Positions 1 through 7,431 of a DNA stretch of 64,000 nucleotides are shown piece by piece. The DNA comes from Stanieria cyanosphaera PCC 7437 (lineage in GTDB: Bacteria; Cyanobacteriota; Cyanobacteriia; Cyanobacteriales; Xenococcaceae): NCBI RefSeq assembly GCF_000317575.1, contig NC_019748.1, positions 2,810,501 to 2,874,500 of the forward strand, read 5' to 3'. The notes beneath the pieces were generated by a model. The model searched no databases. It was not told where the DNA came from and worked only from the letters and a program-made list of their open reading frames with translations. Made by a program: the position numbers and the translations under genes. How positions within the stretch are numbered: the stretch's first letter is position 1; each line of letters opens with the position of its first letter.

Positions 1-1404
1 TTGAATTTGTGGAATACCTCTAGGTGCAGGTGGAATACCAGTTAGTTTAAATCTACCCAAAGATTTGTTGCCTGCTGCCATTTCCCTTTCCCCTTGCAGG
101 GCATGGATTTCAACCATAGTTTGATTGTTTTCCCCAGTCGAAAAGATATCCGAACGACGTACTGGAATAGTAGTATTGCGAGGAATCAACTTCTTCATCA
201 CACCACCAATGGTTTCTAAACCCAAGGATAGAGGAGTTACATCTAACAATAAAATATCTTTAACTTCATTAGTTAAAATACCAGCTTGAATGGCAGCACC
301 AATCGCTACTACTTCATCAGGGTTCACATTTTGATTAGGCTCAAGATCGATATAACTGCGAACTAAGTCTTGTACCATCGGAATACGGGTTGAACCACCG
401 ACTAAAACCACTTCATTAATTTGAATTGGACTAATACCTGCATCAGAAATAGCTCTTTTCAGAGGACGACGCAGACGACTAACTAAATCTCCACACAATT
501 CCTCAAATTTCGGGCGAGAAAGCTTAGTTTCGATATGTTTTGGACCTTCTGGGGTAGCGGTAATGAAAGGTAGGTTGATTTCGGTAACTGTAACTCCCGA
601 TAGTTCAATTTTGGCTTTTTCGGCTGCTTCCGTTAGTCTTTGGAGTGATTGTCGATCTTTGCGCAAATCTACTCCTTCTTTTTCCAGAAATTCTTCTGCT
701 AACCAATCAACAATTCTTTTATCAAAATCATTACCTCCTAATTGAGTATCGCCACTGGTAGCTTTGACTTCAAAAACCTTATCTCCCACCTCTAAAATTG
801 AAACATCAAATGTACCTCCACCGAGGTCAAATACCATAATTGTTTGACTGCGTTTTTGGTCTAAACCATAAGCCAAAGCTGCTGCGGTAGGTTCATTGAT
901 GATCCGTAATACTTCTAACCCAGCAATTCTACCTGCATCTCTGGTAGCTTGTCTTTGAGCATCGTTAAAATAAGCTGGTACGGTGATGACTGCGCTGGTA
1001 ATTTCTTCTCCTAAATACCGACTAGCTTCATCAGCTAATTTACGCAAAATCATCGCTGAAATTTCTTCTGGGGCGAATTCTTTTTTGAGACGAGGACAAC
1101 GTATTTTAATATTTCCTAATTCATCACGACGAATAGTATAGGGAACTCGTTTTGATTCTGGTTGTAATTCAGCATATTTTCTCCCCATAAATCTTTTAAT
1201 CCCATAAAAAGTGTTTTGAGGATTTAATACTGTTTGTCGTCGTGCCATTTGTCCGACTAGTAGTTCGCCATCTTTATTAAAACCAACTACCGATGGAGTA
1301 GTACGCATACCTTCTGAATTAGCGACTACTACAGGCTTCCCGCCTTCCATGACGGCGACTACGGAATTAGTTGTTCCCAAGTCAATGCCGACTACTCTTC
1401 CCAT
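1..1404 (-). CDS. dnaK: Hsp70 chaperone DnaK (DnaK3-type), 3' end outside window
   Basis: ATP-dependent Hsp70 chaperone. The reverse strand reads [20 protein letters not shown] from the ATG at 1404 and stays open for 468 codons to the window edge. The nucleotide-binding domain is complete: phosphate-1 loop [32 protein letters not shown], and GGSTRIPMV near residues 335-345. The sequence breaks off in the substrate-binding domain after [10 protein letters not shown]. The start (MGRVV.., with [11 protein letters not shown]) resembles the cyanobacterial DnaK3 branch, which is longer (about 770 residues) and tends to be membrane-associated. Assignment to DnaK3 rather than DnaK2 is from memory of family sequences. 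No dnaJ is visible because the downstream side is off-window. Confidence 0.95.
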   Translation of the reverse strand, partial: MGRVVGIDLGTTNSVVAVMEGGKPVVVANSEGMRTTPSVVGFNKDGELLVGQMARRQTVLNPQNTFYGIKRFMGRKYAELQPESKRVPYTIRRDELGNIKIRCPRLKKEFAPEEISAMILRKLADEASRYLGEEITSAVITVPAYFNDAQRQATRDAGRIAGLEVLRIINEPTAAALAYGLDQKRSQTIMVFDLGGGTFDVSILEVGDKVFEVKATSGDTQLGGNDFDKRIVDWLAEEFLEKEGVDLRKDRQSLQRLTEAAEKAKIELSGVTVTEINLPFITATPEGPKHIETKLSRPKFEELCGDLVSRLRRPLKRAISDAGISPIQINEVVLVGGSTRIPMVQDLVRSYIDLEPNQNVNPDEVVAIGAAIQAGILTNEVKDILLLDVTPLSLGLETIGGVMKKLIPRNTTIPVRRSDIFSTGENNQTMVEIHALQGEREMAAGNKSLGRFKLTGIPPAPRGIPQIQ

Positions 1405-1714
1405 GCGTGCTTTATTCTCCTAGAATCGTTCCCTATAAATTTTATTGCCAGCAGATTATTATTTTAGTTTGTACTATAGCTTGCTCTAGTATATTTTCTC
1501 CAGAATTTACTGCAACAATAATAGCTACATTAAACCTATGATAGTTCTTTAATCTCTTTCTTTAATCATAGCCAATCCTCAGTTACCAGTTTTAGGGCGT
1601 GTCGTCAATTAAGCTAAACGACATTGGCTGTTGTTCTCCATTGATCGTCTTTTAAGGTATAGCGTCTGATCACCAAATTATCATTTCTCAAAAGTGCGAT
1701 CGCGCTTTGGCTAA
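1405..1714. other. Intergenic region upstream of dnaK
   Basis: The region holds the dnaK promoter side (1405-1560, AT-rich, no clear CIRCE element seen) and the IS5-like scrap at 1597-1690. A HIP1-containing stretch (gcgatcgcgc) follows at about 1697. I see no other gene. Confidence 0.5.
1597..1690 (-). mobile_element. Remnant of an IS5-family-like transposase start and terminal repeat
   Basis: On the reverse strand a GTG or TTG at about 1660-1670 opens RRYTLKDDQW, the typical N-terminal motif of IS5-group transposases (RRYxLxDxQWxxI). It degenerates at once and hits a stop, then runs into a sequence complementary to GGGCGTGTCGTCAATT (1594-1609). That sequence resembles the terminal inverted repeats of such elements. 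No other transposase sequence is nearby, so this is an internally deleted scrap. Recognition rests on one short motif. Confidence 0.45.
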
Positions 1715-2299
1715 CTATTCTTTGTTTTCAGTAGAAGATTTTGTTCTGGATTTTCTGGTTTTGAATATCATAGCGATAATTATCATACCTGCGATCGCAG
1801 TAAACAACCAGGGTAAAAAGTTCAATGATGATTGATTATTACGATTATTTGTGGCAAGAATAATTGGATTTGGTTGACTATTTTGTTCCTGTGTGGATTG
1901 AGTAATTCCAGGACTAACATTGACTGTATAACTAAGTTTAAAAGGTTTAAAATCTCCTTCTAATTTTGGTTTTCCACTAATTTCTAATTGATAACTGCCT
2001 GCTTCAGGAAAAATAATGGTTGTGCCAGGAACTTTTTGATATTGAGCTTCAGGATCAAGAGATTGTAAAGTAGGATTCAGAATTGGTTGAGTGGGAGAAG
2101 ATTGTTGATAAACTGCTAAATTACAATCACATTGACTCAGAGGAATTGATTCACCACCTTGACGAGTTAAAGCAAACCACGCGATCGCATTTTCTCCTGC
2201 ACGTGGACTATGATTTGGTTCGATATGAAAAGTCACGCCCACGTTACCATCTGTCTTAATATTATGAGCTACAACGAAAGGTTTGATTAGAGAAGACAT
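1715..2299 (-). CDS. Membrane-anchored Ig-like protein beside SafE-type transporter
   Basis: A conserved cyanobacterial protein of unknown function. Residues about 10-130 (from the ATG at 2299) look like a beta-sandwich with HIEPNHSPRAGE and a Cys pair (CDCNLAVY). A Ser/Asn/Gln-rich linker follows, then one C-terminal membrane helix (LPWLFTAIAGMIIIAMIF) and a basic tail. The topology suggests an extracytoplasmic domain tethered to the membrane. However, there is no hydrophobic signal peptide from either ATG 2299 or the upstream in-frame TTG (2332), which is odd because proteins of this type normally start with one. It diverges from the SafE/ferric-reductase fusion at 2512, so the two probably work together in metal or electron handling (inference). 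I prefer the ATG; neither start has a clear ribosome binding site. Confidence 0.6.
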   Translation of the reverse strand: MSSLIKPFVVAHNIKTDGNVGVTFHIEPNHSPRAGENAIAWFALTRQGGESIPLSQCDCNLAVYQQSSPTQPILNPTLQSLDPEAQYQKVPGTTIIFPEAGSYQLEISGKPKLEGDFKPFKLSYTVNVSPGITQSTQEQNSQPNPIILATNNRNNQSSLNFLPWLFTAIAGMIIIAMIFKTRKSRTKSSTENKE

Positions 2300-2511
2300 A
2301 ATTTGTTTTGTTTTAATTAGCTCTAAAAACAAACTTTAAACCAAATTGAACCAACGAAACCCAATCGGATACAACTCAGTATTAAGATAAGGATCAGTAT
2401 ATATCCTTATTGTTTTTAACTTAAATTCCTCTTGAATCAATTCAAACAAGCCAGAAGCATAACCAAGACTGAACTTAATTTTAATTATTTTGACTTTTGA
2501 CTTTATAAGCT

Positions 2512-3678
2512 GTGTTAGATTTACTTTTGATTGCTAGCATCGGATTTCTAGGTAGTTTCGGTCATTGTGCCGGAATGTGTAGCCCTTTAGCAATTTCTTT
2601 TTCTCTGTCGCAACAATATCAAGCTAAATCTTCTTGGTTACATAGTCTAGTTTTTCATCTTCTGCTTAATCTCGGTAGAATCACCAGCTATACTTTAGTC
2701 GGTGCAGCATTAGGTAGTATTAGTTCTTTAATTTTTACAGGGACAATCCGTCAATTAATGGCAATTGTGATGGGTCTAATGTTAATTTGGTTGGGTTTAC
2801 TACGAATTAAGCCAGATTTTTTACCCAATTTACCCATCTTACATCCCTTTCAAGGCAAACTACACGCTCGCTTGAGTAAAGTTATGAATAGTCTTGCTTC
2901 CCATCACTCTTGGTGGACTCCTGGAATTTTAGGTATTTTTTGGGGTCTAATTCCCTGTGGTTTTCTTTATGCAGCACAAATTAAAGCAGCAGAATCCCAT
3001 AGTATTTGGTGGGGAATGGCAATTATGCTGGCTTTTGGATTAGGAACAATGCCCACTATGGTAGCCGTAGGATTATCAGCTTCTCGTTTAACTCGCGACC
3101 GCAGAAGTCAATTAACTCGTTTGGGAGGTTGGATTACTGTCGCAATCGGAGTTTTAACTCTGTGGCGTACCGATGCCATGATCGATTATACGGGACATGG
3201 AGCATTATTTTTATTAATGTTAGCTTTAATTGCTCGTCCAATTGCTCAATGGTGGTCAATACCTCTACAATACCGGCGAGTGATTGGTGTGGGGGGTTAT
3301 TTTTTAGCGATCGCTCATACTGTACATATGTTCGACCATACCCTCAATTGGAATTTAAATTCATTGCCATTTATGATTCCTCAGCATCAACTGGGTTTAA
3401 TAATTGGAACAATTGCTTTATGCTTAATGACTCCCGCAGCTTTAACCAGTTTTGATCGCTGGCAACATATATTAGGTAGACATTGGCGACAAATTCATTT
3501 GTTTTCAATCCCTGCCCTATTTCTAGCTGCTGGTCATACTATTTTAATTGGTTCTCATTATTTGGGAGAATTAACTTGGAATTGGCAAACTCAATTACGA
3601 GTGTTGGTTATTGTAGTTATGACTAGCGGAGTAATACTATTACGAATTTTAAATCCTTGGCGAAAAGCAAACAGCTAA
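2512..3678 (+). CDS. SafE/UreH-type membrane protein fused to ferric-reductase-like domain
   Basis: A polytopic membrane protein of 388 residues with a GTG start. The N-terminal half (about 1-215) matches the sulfite exporter/urease-accessory-like UreH_2 family, with the hallmark GHCAGMC (residues 17-23) and a second GLIPCGFLYA motif. Members are linked to metal or thiol transport, often for cytochrome oxidase assembly. The C-terminal half (about 225-380) has histidines in helices (AIAHTVHMFDH, ALFLAAGHTILIGSH) as in ferric-reductase-like heme-binding transmembrane domains. The fusion suggests coupling of metal transport with heme-based electron transfer, which is inference. The DUF427 gene follows 27 bases downstream. 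Confidence 0.75.
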   Translation: MLDLLLIASIGFLGSFGHCAGMCSPLAISFSLSQQYQAKSSWLHSLVFHLLLNLGRITSYTLVGAALGSISSLIFTGTIRQLMAIVMGLMLIWLGLLRIKPDFLPNLPILHPFQGKLHARLSKVMNSLASHHSWWTPGILGIFWGLIPCGFLYAAQIKAAESHSIWWGMAIMLAFGLGTMPTMVAVGLSASRLTRDRRSQLTRLGGWITVAIGVLTLWRTDAMIDYTGHGALFLLMLALIARPIAQWWSIPLQYRRVIGVGGYFLAIAHTVHMFDHTLNWNLNSLPFMIPQHQLGLIIGTIALCLMTPAALTSFDRWQHILGRHWRQIHLFSIPALFLAAGHTILIGSHYLGELTWNWQTQLRVLVIVVMTSGVILLRILNPWRKANS

Positions 3679-3705
3679 TTCAACTCAAAACAGGAATAAT
3701 TAATT

Positions 3706-4203
3706 ATGTTTATACCAAAACCGATTCCACCTCAACCTGGACAAGAATCTGTCTGGGATTATCCTCGTCCTCCTCGTTTAGAAAGTTCCACCCAACATAT
3801 TCAAGTAATCTTCAATCAAATCACTCTTGCTGATAGCCACCGTACTTATCGAGTTTTGGAAACTAGCCATCCTCCAGTTTATTACATTCCTCCCGAAGAT
3901 ATTCAAATGCAGTATCTTGAGAAAACTACCCGACAATCATTTTGCGAGTGGAAAGGTGCAGCTAACTACTATACCATTACAGCGGGCGATCGCAAAGAAA
4001 TTAATGCAGCTTGGTTTTATCCTGATCCTACCGATGAGTTTGCTGCAATTAAAAATTATGTGGCATTTTATCCTAGTCGCATGGATGCTTGTTATGTCGA
4101 TGGAGAACAAGTTCAGCCTCAATCTGGAGATTTTTATGGTGGTTGGATTACTAAAAATGTAGTTGGTCCTTTTAAAGGTAGTGCTGGTAGTTGGGGATGG
4201 TAA
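3706..4203 (+). CDS. DUF427 domain protein
   Basis: A 165-residue soluble protein with the DUF427 signature: YYIPPEDI, SFCEWKGAANYYTI, AAWFYPDP, FYPSRMDACYVDGE, and the C-terminal GGWITKNVVGPFKG. DUF427 forms a small beta-rich fold of unknown function; the conserved Cys/Trp/His-type pocket residues are present. It probably shares a transcript with the upstream SafE-type gene (27-base gap). The stop codon at 4201-4203 lies inside a heptad repeat tract. Confidence 0.9.
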   Translation: MFIPKPIPPQPGQESVWDYPRPPRLESSTQHIQVIFNQITLADSHRTYRVLETSHPPVYYIPPEDIQMQYLEKTTRQSFCEWKGAANYYTITAGDRKEINAAWFYPDPTDEFAAIKNYVAFYPSRMDACYVDGEQVQPQSGDFYGGWITKNVVGPFKGSAGSWGW

Positions 4204-4222
4204 TCAGTTATCAGTTGTTATC
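4202..4222 (+). repeat. Heptad repeat (TATCAGT type) at a stop codon
   Basis: Heptads AATCAGT and TATCAGT (4202-4215), then a decayed TGTTATC. They begin inside the DUF427 stop codon. Same family as the arrays at 32293-32327 and 57336-57370. Confidence 0.6.
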
Positions 4223-4242
4223 TTAAATGCGAAAAGAAGACT

Positions 4243-4304
4243 GTCGGTAAAAGAGAGGGTTATTTAAGTTTAGCATAGCTAAATGCACCCGATTCTTTAC
4301 CGAC
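4243..4304. repeat. Nested imperfect palindrome upstream of tnpB
   Basis: The outer arms 4243-4260 and 4287-4304 pair over nine bases (GTCGGTAAA with TTTACCGAC) and again over GGGT/ACCC, with a mismatched middle. The enclosed loop carries a perfect inner hairpin, TTTAGC at 4269-4274 with GCTAAA at 4278-4283. It could be the left end of the IS200/IS605-like element or a terminator of the DUF427 transcript; there is no T-run directly after it. Confidence 0.5.
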
Positions 4305-4375
4305 GAGATGAATTTTCGCCAACAAAAAAACCGCGATAGCGACAATATTTGTACCAAATGTAATAGCATAAATAC

Positions 4376-5692
4376 ATGATAATCCTAGAGTACAAAATCA
4401 AAGCAAAACCACATCAATATCTGGCAATTGACCAAGCTATTCGCACAGGTCAATTTGTCAGAAACAAAGCTTTGCGCTATTGGATGGACAATAAAAAAGT
4501 CAATAAATACGACTTAAATAAGTATTGTCGCATTCTAGCTAAAGAGTATGTTTTTGCTGATAAATTAAATTCTACTGCTAGGCAATCATCTGCTGAACGT
4601 GCTTGGTCAGGAATAGCTAGATTTTTCGATAACTGCAAAAAGCGCACCGCCCACGCGGAGGAAACCTCCGCGTGTGGCCGGAGCAAGCAGAAAGTTAAAG
4701 GCAAGAAAGCGGATGCGACCGACCCGTCGTCTTACGGCGGGTCGCACGCGCACCAAGCAGGCTATCCTAAATTCAAGAAACATTCTCGCTCAGTTGAATA
4801 TAAACAATCTGGCTGGAAGCTAGACGAAGCTACCAAAAAGAATATTACTTTCACCGATAAAATCGGCATAGGAAGAGTTAAGTTAGTCGGTAGTCGAGAT
4901 ATCTATTTCTATCAACCAGAACAAATTAAGCGAGTAAGACTGGTTCGTCGCGCTGATGGTTACTATTGTCAGTTGGGAATATCTATCGAAGTAAAAGAAG
5001 ATATGCAACCAACAGGCAAAGCCATCGGCTTAGATATGGGATTAAAGTATTTCTATGCTGATAGCAATGGATATATAGAAGAAAATCCTAGATTCTACAG
5101 AAAAAGCGAAAAACGTCTTAACCGTCTAAACAGACGAAAGTCTAAAAAGTACCAAAAAGGAAAAAAACAGTCTAAGAATTACCACAACGCTAGAAAGAGC
5201 TATGCAAAACTGCATTTAAAAGTAAGTAGACAACGTGAAGAACACGCTAAGAGAGTAGCGCGTTGCGTATGTGCATCTAATGATTGCATCGTCTATGAAG
5301 ATTTAAATGTTAGAAATCTAGTTCGTAATCGAAGATTGTCAAAATCCATATCTGATGCTGGTTGGACTCAATTTCGTAAATGGGTTGAGTATTTTGGCTG
5401 GAAATTCGGCAAGATAACAATTGCCGTACCTCCACATTACACTTCGCAAGATTGTCCTGCTTGCGAAAGAAGAATCAAAAAATCTCTATCTACTCGTACT
5501 CATGTTTGTGAGTGCGGATATACAGAAGATAGAGATATAGCAGCTAGTATCAATATTCTAAAAAAAGGACTGAGTACGCTAGGGCATAGCGGAAGTTACG
5601 CTTGGGGAGAAACTCCCTCTTGGGCGGTTGGCGTAAGCCTGTCGTCTAACGGAGATTCGTTGAACCAAGAATCCCAAGGGGCTGTGGTCTGA
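4376..5692 (+). CDS. tnpB: TnpB, RNA-guided RuvC-like nuclease of an IS200/IS605-type element
   Basis: 438 residues. The RuvC catalytic residues are all present: D220 in GLDMGLKYF, E308 in VYEDLNV, and D387 in EDRDIAAS. A C4 zinc finger is formed by C360, C363, C378 and C380. TnpB proteins cut DNA guided by an RNA made from the 3' end of their own element. No TnpA transposase is nearby, so the element is a tnpB-only type, mobile only in trans. Two in-frame palindrome-encoded insertions (residues about 90-105 and 112-127) interrupt the usual NCK..KVKGKK..GYPKF linker, accounting for a length somewhat above the usual 400. The ATG at 4376 gives the expected N-terminus. The catalytic core looks intact. 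Confidence 0.93.
   Translation: MIILEYKIKAKPHQYLAIDQAIRTGQFVRNKALRYWMDNKKVNKYDLNKYCRILAKEYVFADKLNSTARQSSAERAWSGIARFFDNCKKRTAHAEETSACGRSKQKVKGKKADATDPSSYGGSHAHQAGYPKFKKHSRSVEYKQSGWKLDEATKKNITFTDKIGIGRVKLVGSRDIYFYQPEQIKRVRLVRRADGYYCQLGISIEVKEDMQPTGKAIGLDMGLKYFYADSNGYIEENPRFYRKSEKRLNRLNRRKSKKYQKGKKQSKNYHNARKSYAKLHLKVSRQREEHAKRVARCVCASNDCIVYEDLNVRNLVRNRRLSKSISDAGWTQFRKWVEYFGWKFGKITIAVPPHYTSQDCPACERRIKKSLSTRTHVCECGYTEDRDIAASINILKKGLSTLGHSGSYAWGETPSWAVGVSLSSNGDSLNQESQGAVV
4651..4677 (+). repeat. GC-rich palindrome inserted in frame in tnpB (copy 1)
   Basis: Arm CCACGCGGAGG (4651-4661), loop AAA, arm CCTCCGCGTGTGG (4665-4677). It is strongly GC-rich against an AT-rich gene. It encodes part of an extra segment, about residues 90-105, that typical TnpB proteins lack. 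Confidence 0.75.
4721..4743 (+). repeat. GC-rich palindrome inserted in frame in tnpB (copy 2)
   Basis: Arm GACCCGTCGT (4721-4730), loop CTT, arm ACGGCGGGTC (4734-4743): a ten-pair stem with one G.T pair. It lies in a second extra segment (about residues 112-127), separated from copy 1 by the native KVKGKK stretch. Same design as copy 1: stem of about ten and a three-base loop. Confidence 0.75.
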
Positions 5693-5775
5693 GGAGACCT
5701 CAGACCCTTGTATGCCCCGCCCACCAAAAGCAATGACGAAGCGAGAGCGGAGTCAGTGGTTTAGTGGTGGGAGTG
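5678..5775 (+). ncRNA. Predicted omega RNA (reRNA) / right end of the tnpB element
   Basis: The 3' end of tnpB and the bases after it form a stacked structure. GGGGC (5678-5682) pairs with GCCCC (5714-5718) around the perfect hairpin GGTCTGAGG-AGA-CCTCAGACC (5686-5706), which spans the tnpB stop. CCCACCA (5720-5726) then pairs with TGGTGGG (5765-5771), enclosing TGAC/GTCA (5734-5737, 5752-5755). This is the place and style of the scaffold RNA and right end in tnpB elements. The element probably ends near 5772-5778, and the guide would be the flanking bases after it. Boundaries are estimates. Confidence 0.6.
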
Positions 5776-6099
5776 TCAATATCTCCCCATTATTTCTTTT
5801 TAGGATAAGAGCGATCGCTATTTAAGTAGAGGACTGACGATTGAAATGACTATTTAATTTATTTTTTCAAAGATATTCAAAATTAATATAAGAAAATTAT
5901 ATAATGCTACCCGATTTTACTGAGCCAGTAACAACGTAAACATTTGGCTGAGGTCAGTTTTTTTTTCCAAGGTATTTTTGTTGCTATCTAAATACAAAAA
6001 TAATTCATTTTACCTTGAATCAACTTCCTCACAAATTCTTCAACATTGGCTTTTACTTTTAAAGATGAAAAATTAAAGATCTACTCAGGGAGGTAGATT
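5776..6099. other. Intergenic region between tnpB element and DUF4327 gene
   Basis: AT-rich, with one HIP1 site at about 5810. The bases just before the ATG at 6100 contain a good ribosome binding site (AGGGAGG at about 6087-6093). I see no other gene. Confidence 0.4.
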
Positions 6100-6321
6100 A
6101 TGCTCAAAACAATTCCCTACTTCCTTGAAGAAATCAAATCTGAAGCTCGTCAATTAGTCGATCAAGGACTTCTTGAACGCCAACAACCTCTTTATATGCT
6201 ATGTCGATATATTGCACCAAGAGAATGGATTTGTGTCGAATTAGAGTTAGAAAAAAATGATTATCTTTTGAGAGATAAAATAGGCGATCTTTTAGCCCAT
6301 GAAGAATGGGAAGAAGACTGA
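6100..6321 (+). CDS. DUF4327 family small protein
   Basis: 73 residues, matching the cyanobacteria-specific DUF4327 family: EIKSEARQLVDQGLLERQQP, LCRYIAPREWICVELEL, then LLRDKIGDLLAHEEWEED. The length is normal for the family. Function is unknown. A strong Shine-Dalgarno (GGGAGG) precedes the ATG. It stands alone, with long AT-rich gaps on both sides. Confidence 0.9.
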   Translation: MLKTIPYFLEEIKSEARQLVDQGLLERQQPLYMLCRYIAPREWICVELELEKNDYLLRDKIGDLLAHEEWEED

Positions 6322-6969
6322 CAAAATTTCTTGCTTAGTTCCAATTTTTGACTAAAAAATCTAGTCAGTGATGATTTCAAAGTTTTGTCGATCAAAAAAA
6401 TAGTAGACAAGCAATCAAGTTTAAACAAATGACAATTTCAGTAATTAAAAGCTGTTTTTCATAAATTTTTCTCTCTTAGAAAAAAATCGCTTGTCTCATC
6501 AAAATATTTAATTTGTTTGAGATGTTAAGTTAAGTAATTTGATTGCCTAATACATCATGAAGACATCAACTAAAAAATCTAGTTTGGTAATAATAAGTTG
6601 AATCAATTAATAGTTTTTACTTAAGTATTTTTGCTCAAATTAATTATTTAAAAATGTCATGAAGTTTACAGACACATTTGACAAAAGTATGTAATTATTA
6701 TTTTAGCTTTAGAATTATTTAAAAATAATAAAACCTTAAAGCATCATAAATGCTTACTTAACTTTTTTTAACATACAAGTTTTTTCTTAAAAAAATATAA
6801 AATCTAGAAAAATATTTAAGCTTCTCCTAGGATCGAGTAGTTTTTGATTTAAAATCAACTAGTTTTTGTTTTAATACCTCAAAAAGATTAAATCAATTAT
6901 TAGCATGATTGTTTTTGTGCCGTTTTAATTCCAAAAATTTTAATAGAAACTTTAGATTTAGGTGTTGAT
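6322..6969. other. Long AT-rich gap without a recognisable gene
   Basis: 648 bases. The only structure I see is a small hairpin AAGCAT(6739-6744)/ATGCTT(6750-6755), followed about eight bases later by a T-run, which could be a weak terminator. Short ATG-initiated frames here have no conserved features. Confidence 0.4.
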
Positions 6970-7140
6970 ATGAATTATTGTCCTTGTTGTTCATCCAAGC
7001 TTCTTTGTCATATTAATCAACAAAAAACGTATTGGTTTTGTTCTAATTGTGGACAAGAAATGCCAAATCTAAATGATTTAAATAAAACCAAAACAAAAGC
7101 AGACCATACTAATTTGTCTGTATTATCCACCAAAAATTAA
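6970..7140 (+). CDS. Small zinc-ribbon protein (56 residues)
   Basis: A short gene reading MNYCPCCSSKLLCHINQ at the start. Cys pairs CPCC (residues 4-7) and CSNCG lie about 27 residues apart, flanking a YWFC motif and followed by QEMPNL. This is a compact two-CxxC zinc ribbon, and similar 50-60-residue proteins starting YCPCC and containing YWFCxxCxQEMP are common in cyanobacteria. The C-terminal tail is Lys/Thr-rich and probably disordered. Function is unknown. It is 29 bases upstream of the DUF1816 gene and may be cotranscribed. Confidence 0.75.
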   Translation: MNYCPCCSSKLLCHINQQKTYWFCSNCGQEMPNLNDLNKTKTKADHTNLSVLSTKN

Positions 7141-7169
7141 CCCATTACTATGTAGGAAATAAAGTCAGC

Positions 7170-7427
7170 ATGTTCGAGTCAACTTCATTTGTAACTAGCC
7201 AACAATCATCTTCAAACATTAAAAAGACAAGACTCCCCTGGTGGGTAATAATTCAAACTACTATTCCTTACTGCACCTATTATTTTGGTCCTTTTAATAA
7301 TGCTAAAGAAGCGCAATTATCCCAATATGGTTACTTAGAAGATCTGATGGAAGAAAAAGCTCACGGAATTTCTGTACAAATTAAGCAATCTCGTCCTCCT
7401 CAATCTCTAACCCTTTACGAAGAATAA
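7170..7427 (+). CDS. DUF1816 domain protein
   Basis: 85 residues. The DUF1816 core PWWVIIQTTIPYCTYYFGPFNNAKEA is followed by QYGYLEDLMEEKAHGISV, a cyanobacterial family related in size and fold to CpcD-like phycobilisome linker domains. Function is not established; a link to phycobilisome regulation is only inference. The first 20 residues are polar and probably flexible. It ends four bases before the convergent hybrid kinase gene. Confidence 0.88.
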   Translation: MFESTSFVTSQQSSSNIKKTRLPWWVIIQTTIPYCTYYFGPFNNAKEAQLSQYGYLEDLMEEKAHGISVQIKQSRPPQSLTLYEE

Positions 7428-7431
7428 TCAT

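Noticed and set aside
3006-3455. 149-codon open frame on the + strand
   Set aside because: It lies wholly inside the SafE/ferric-reductase gene in another frame and its product is Asn/Ser/Tyr-rich with no family resemblance.
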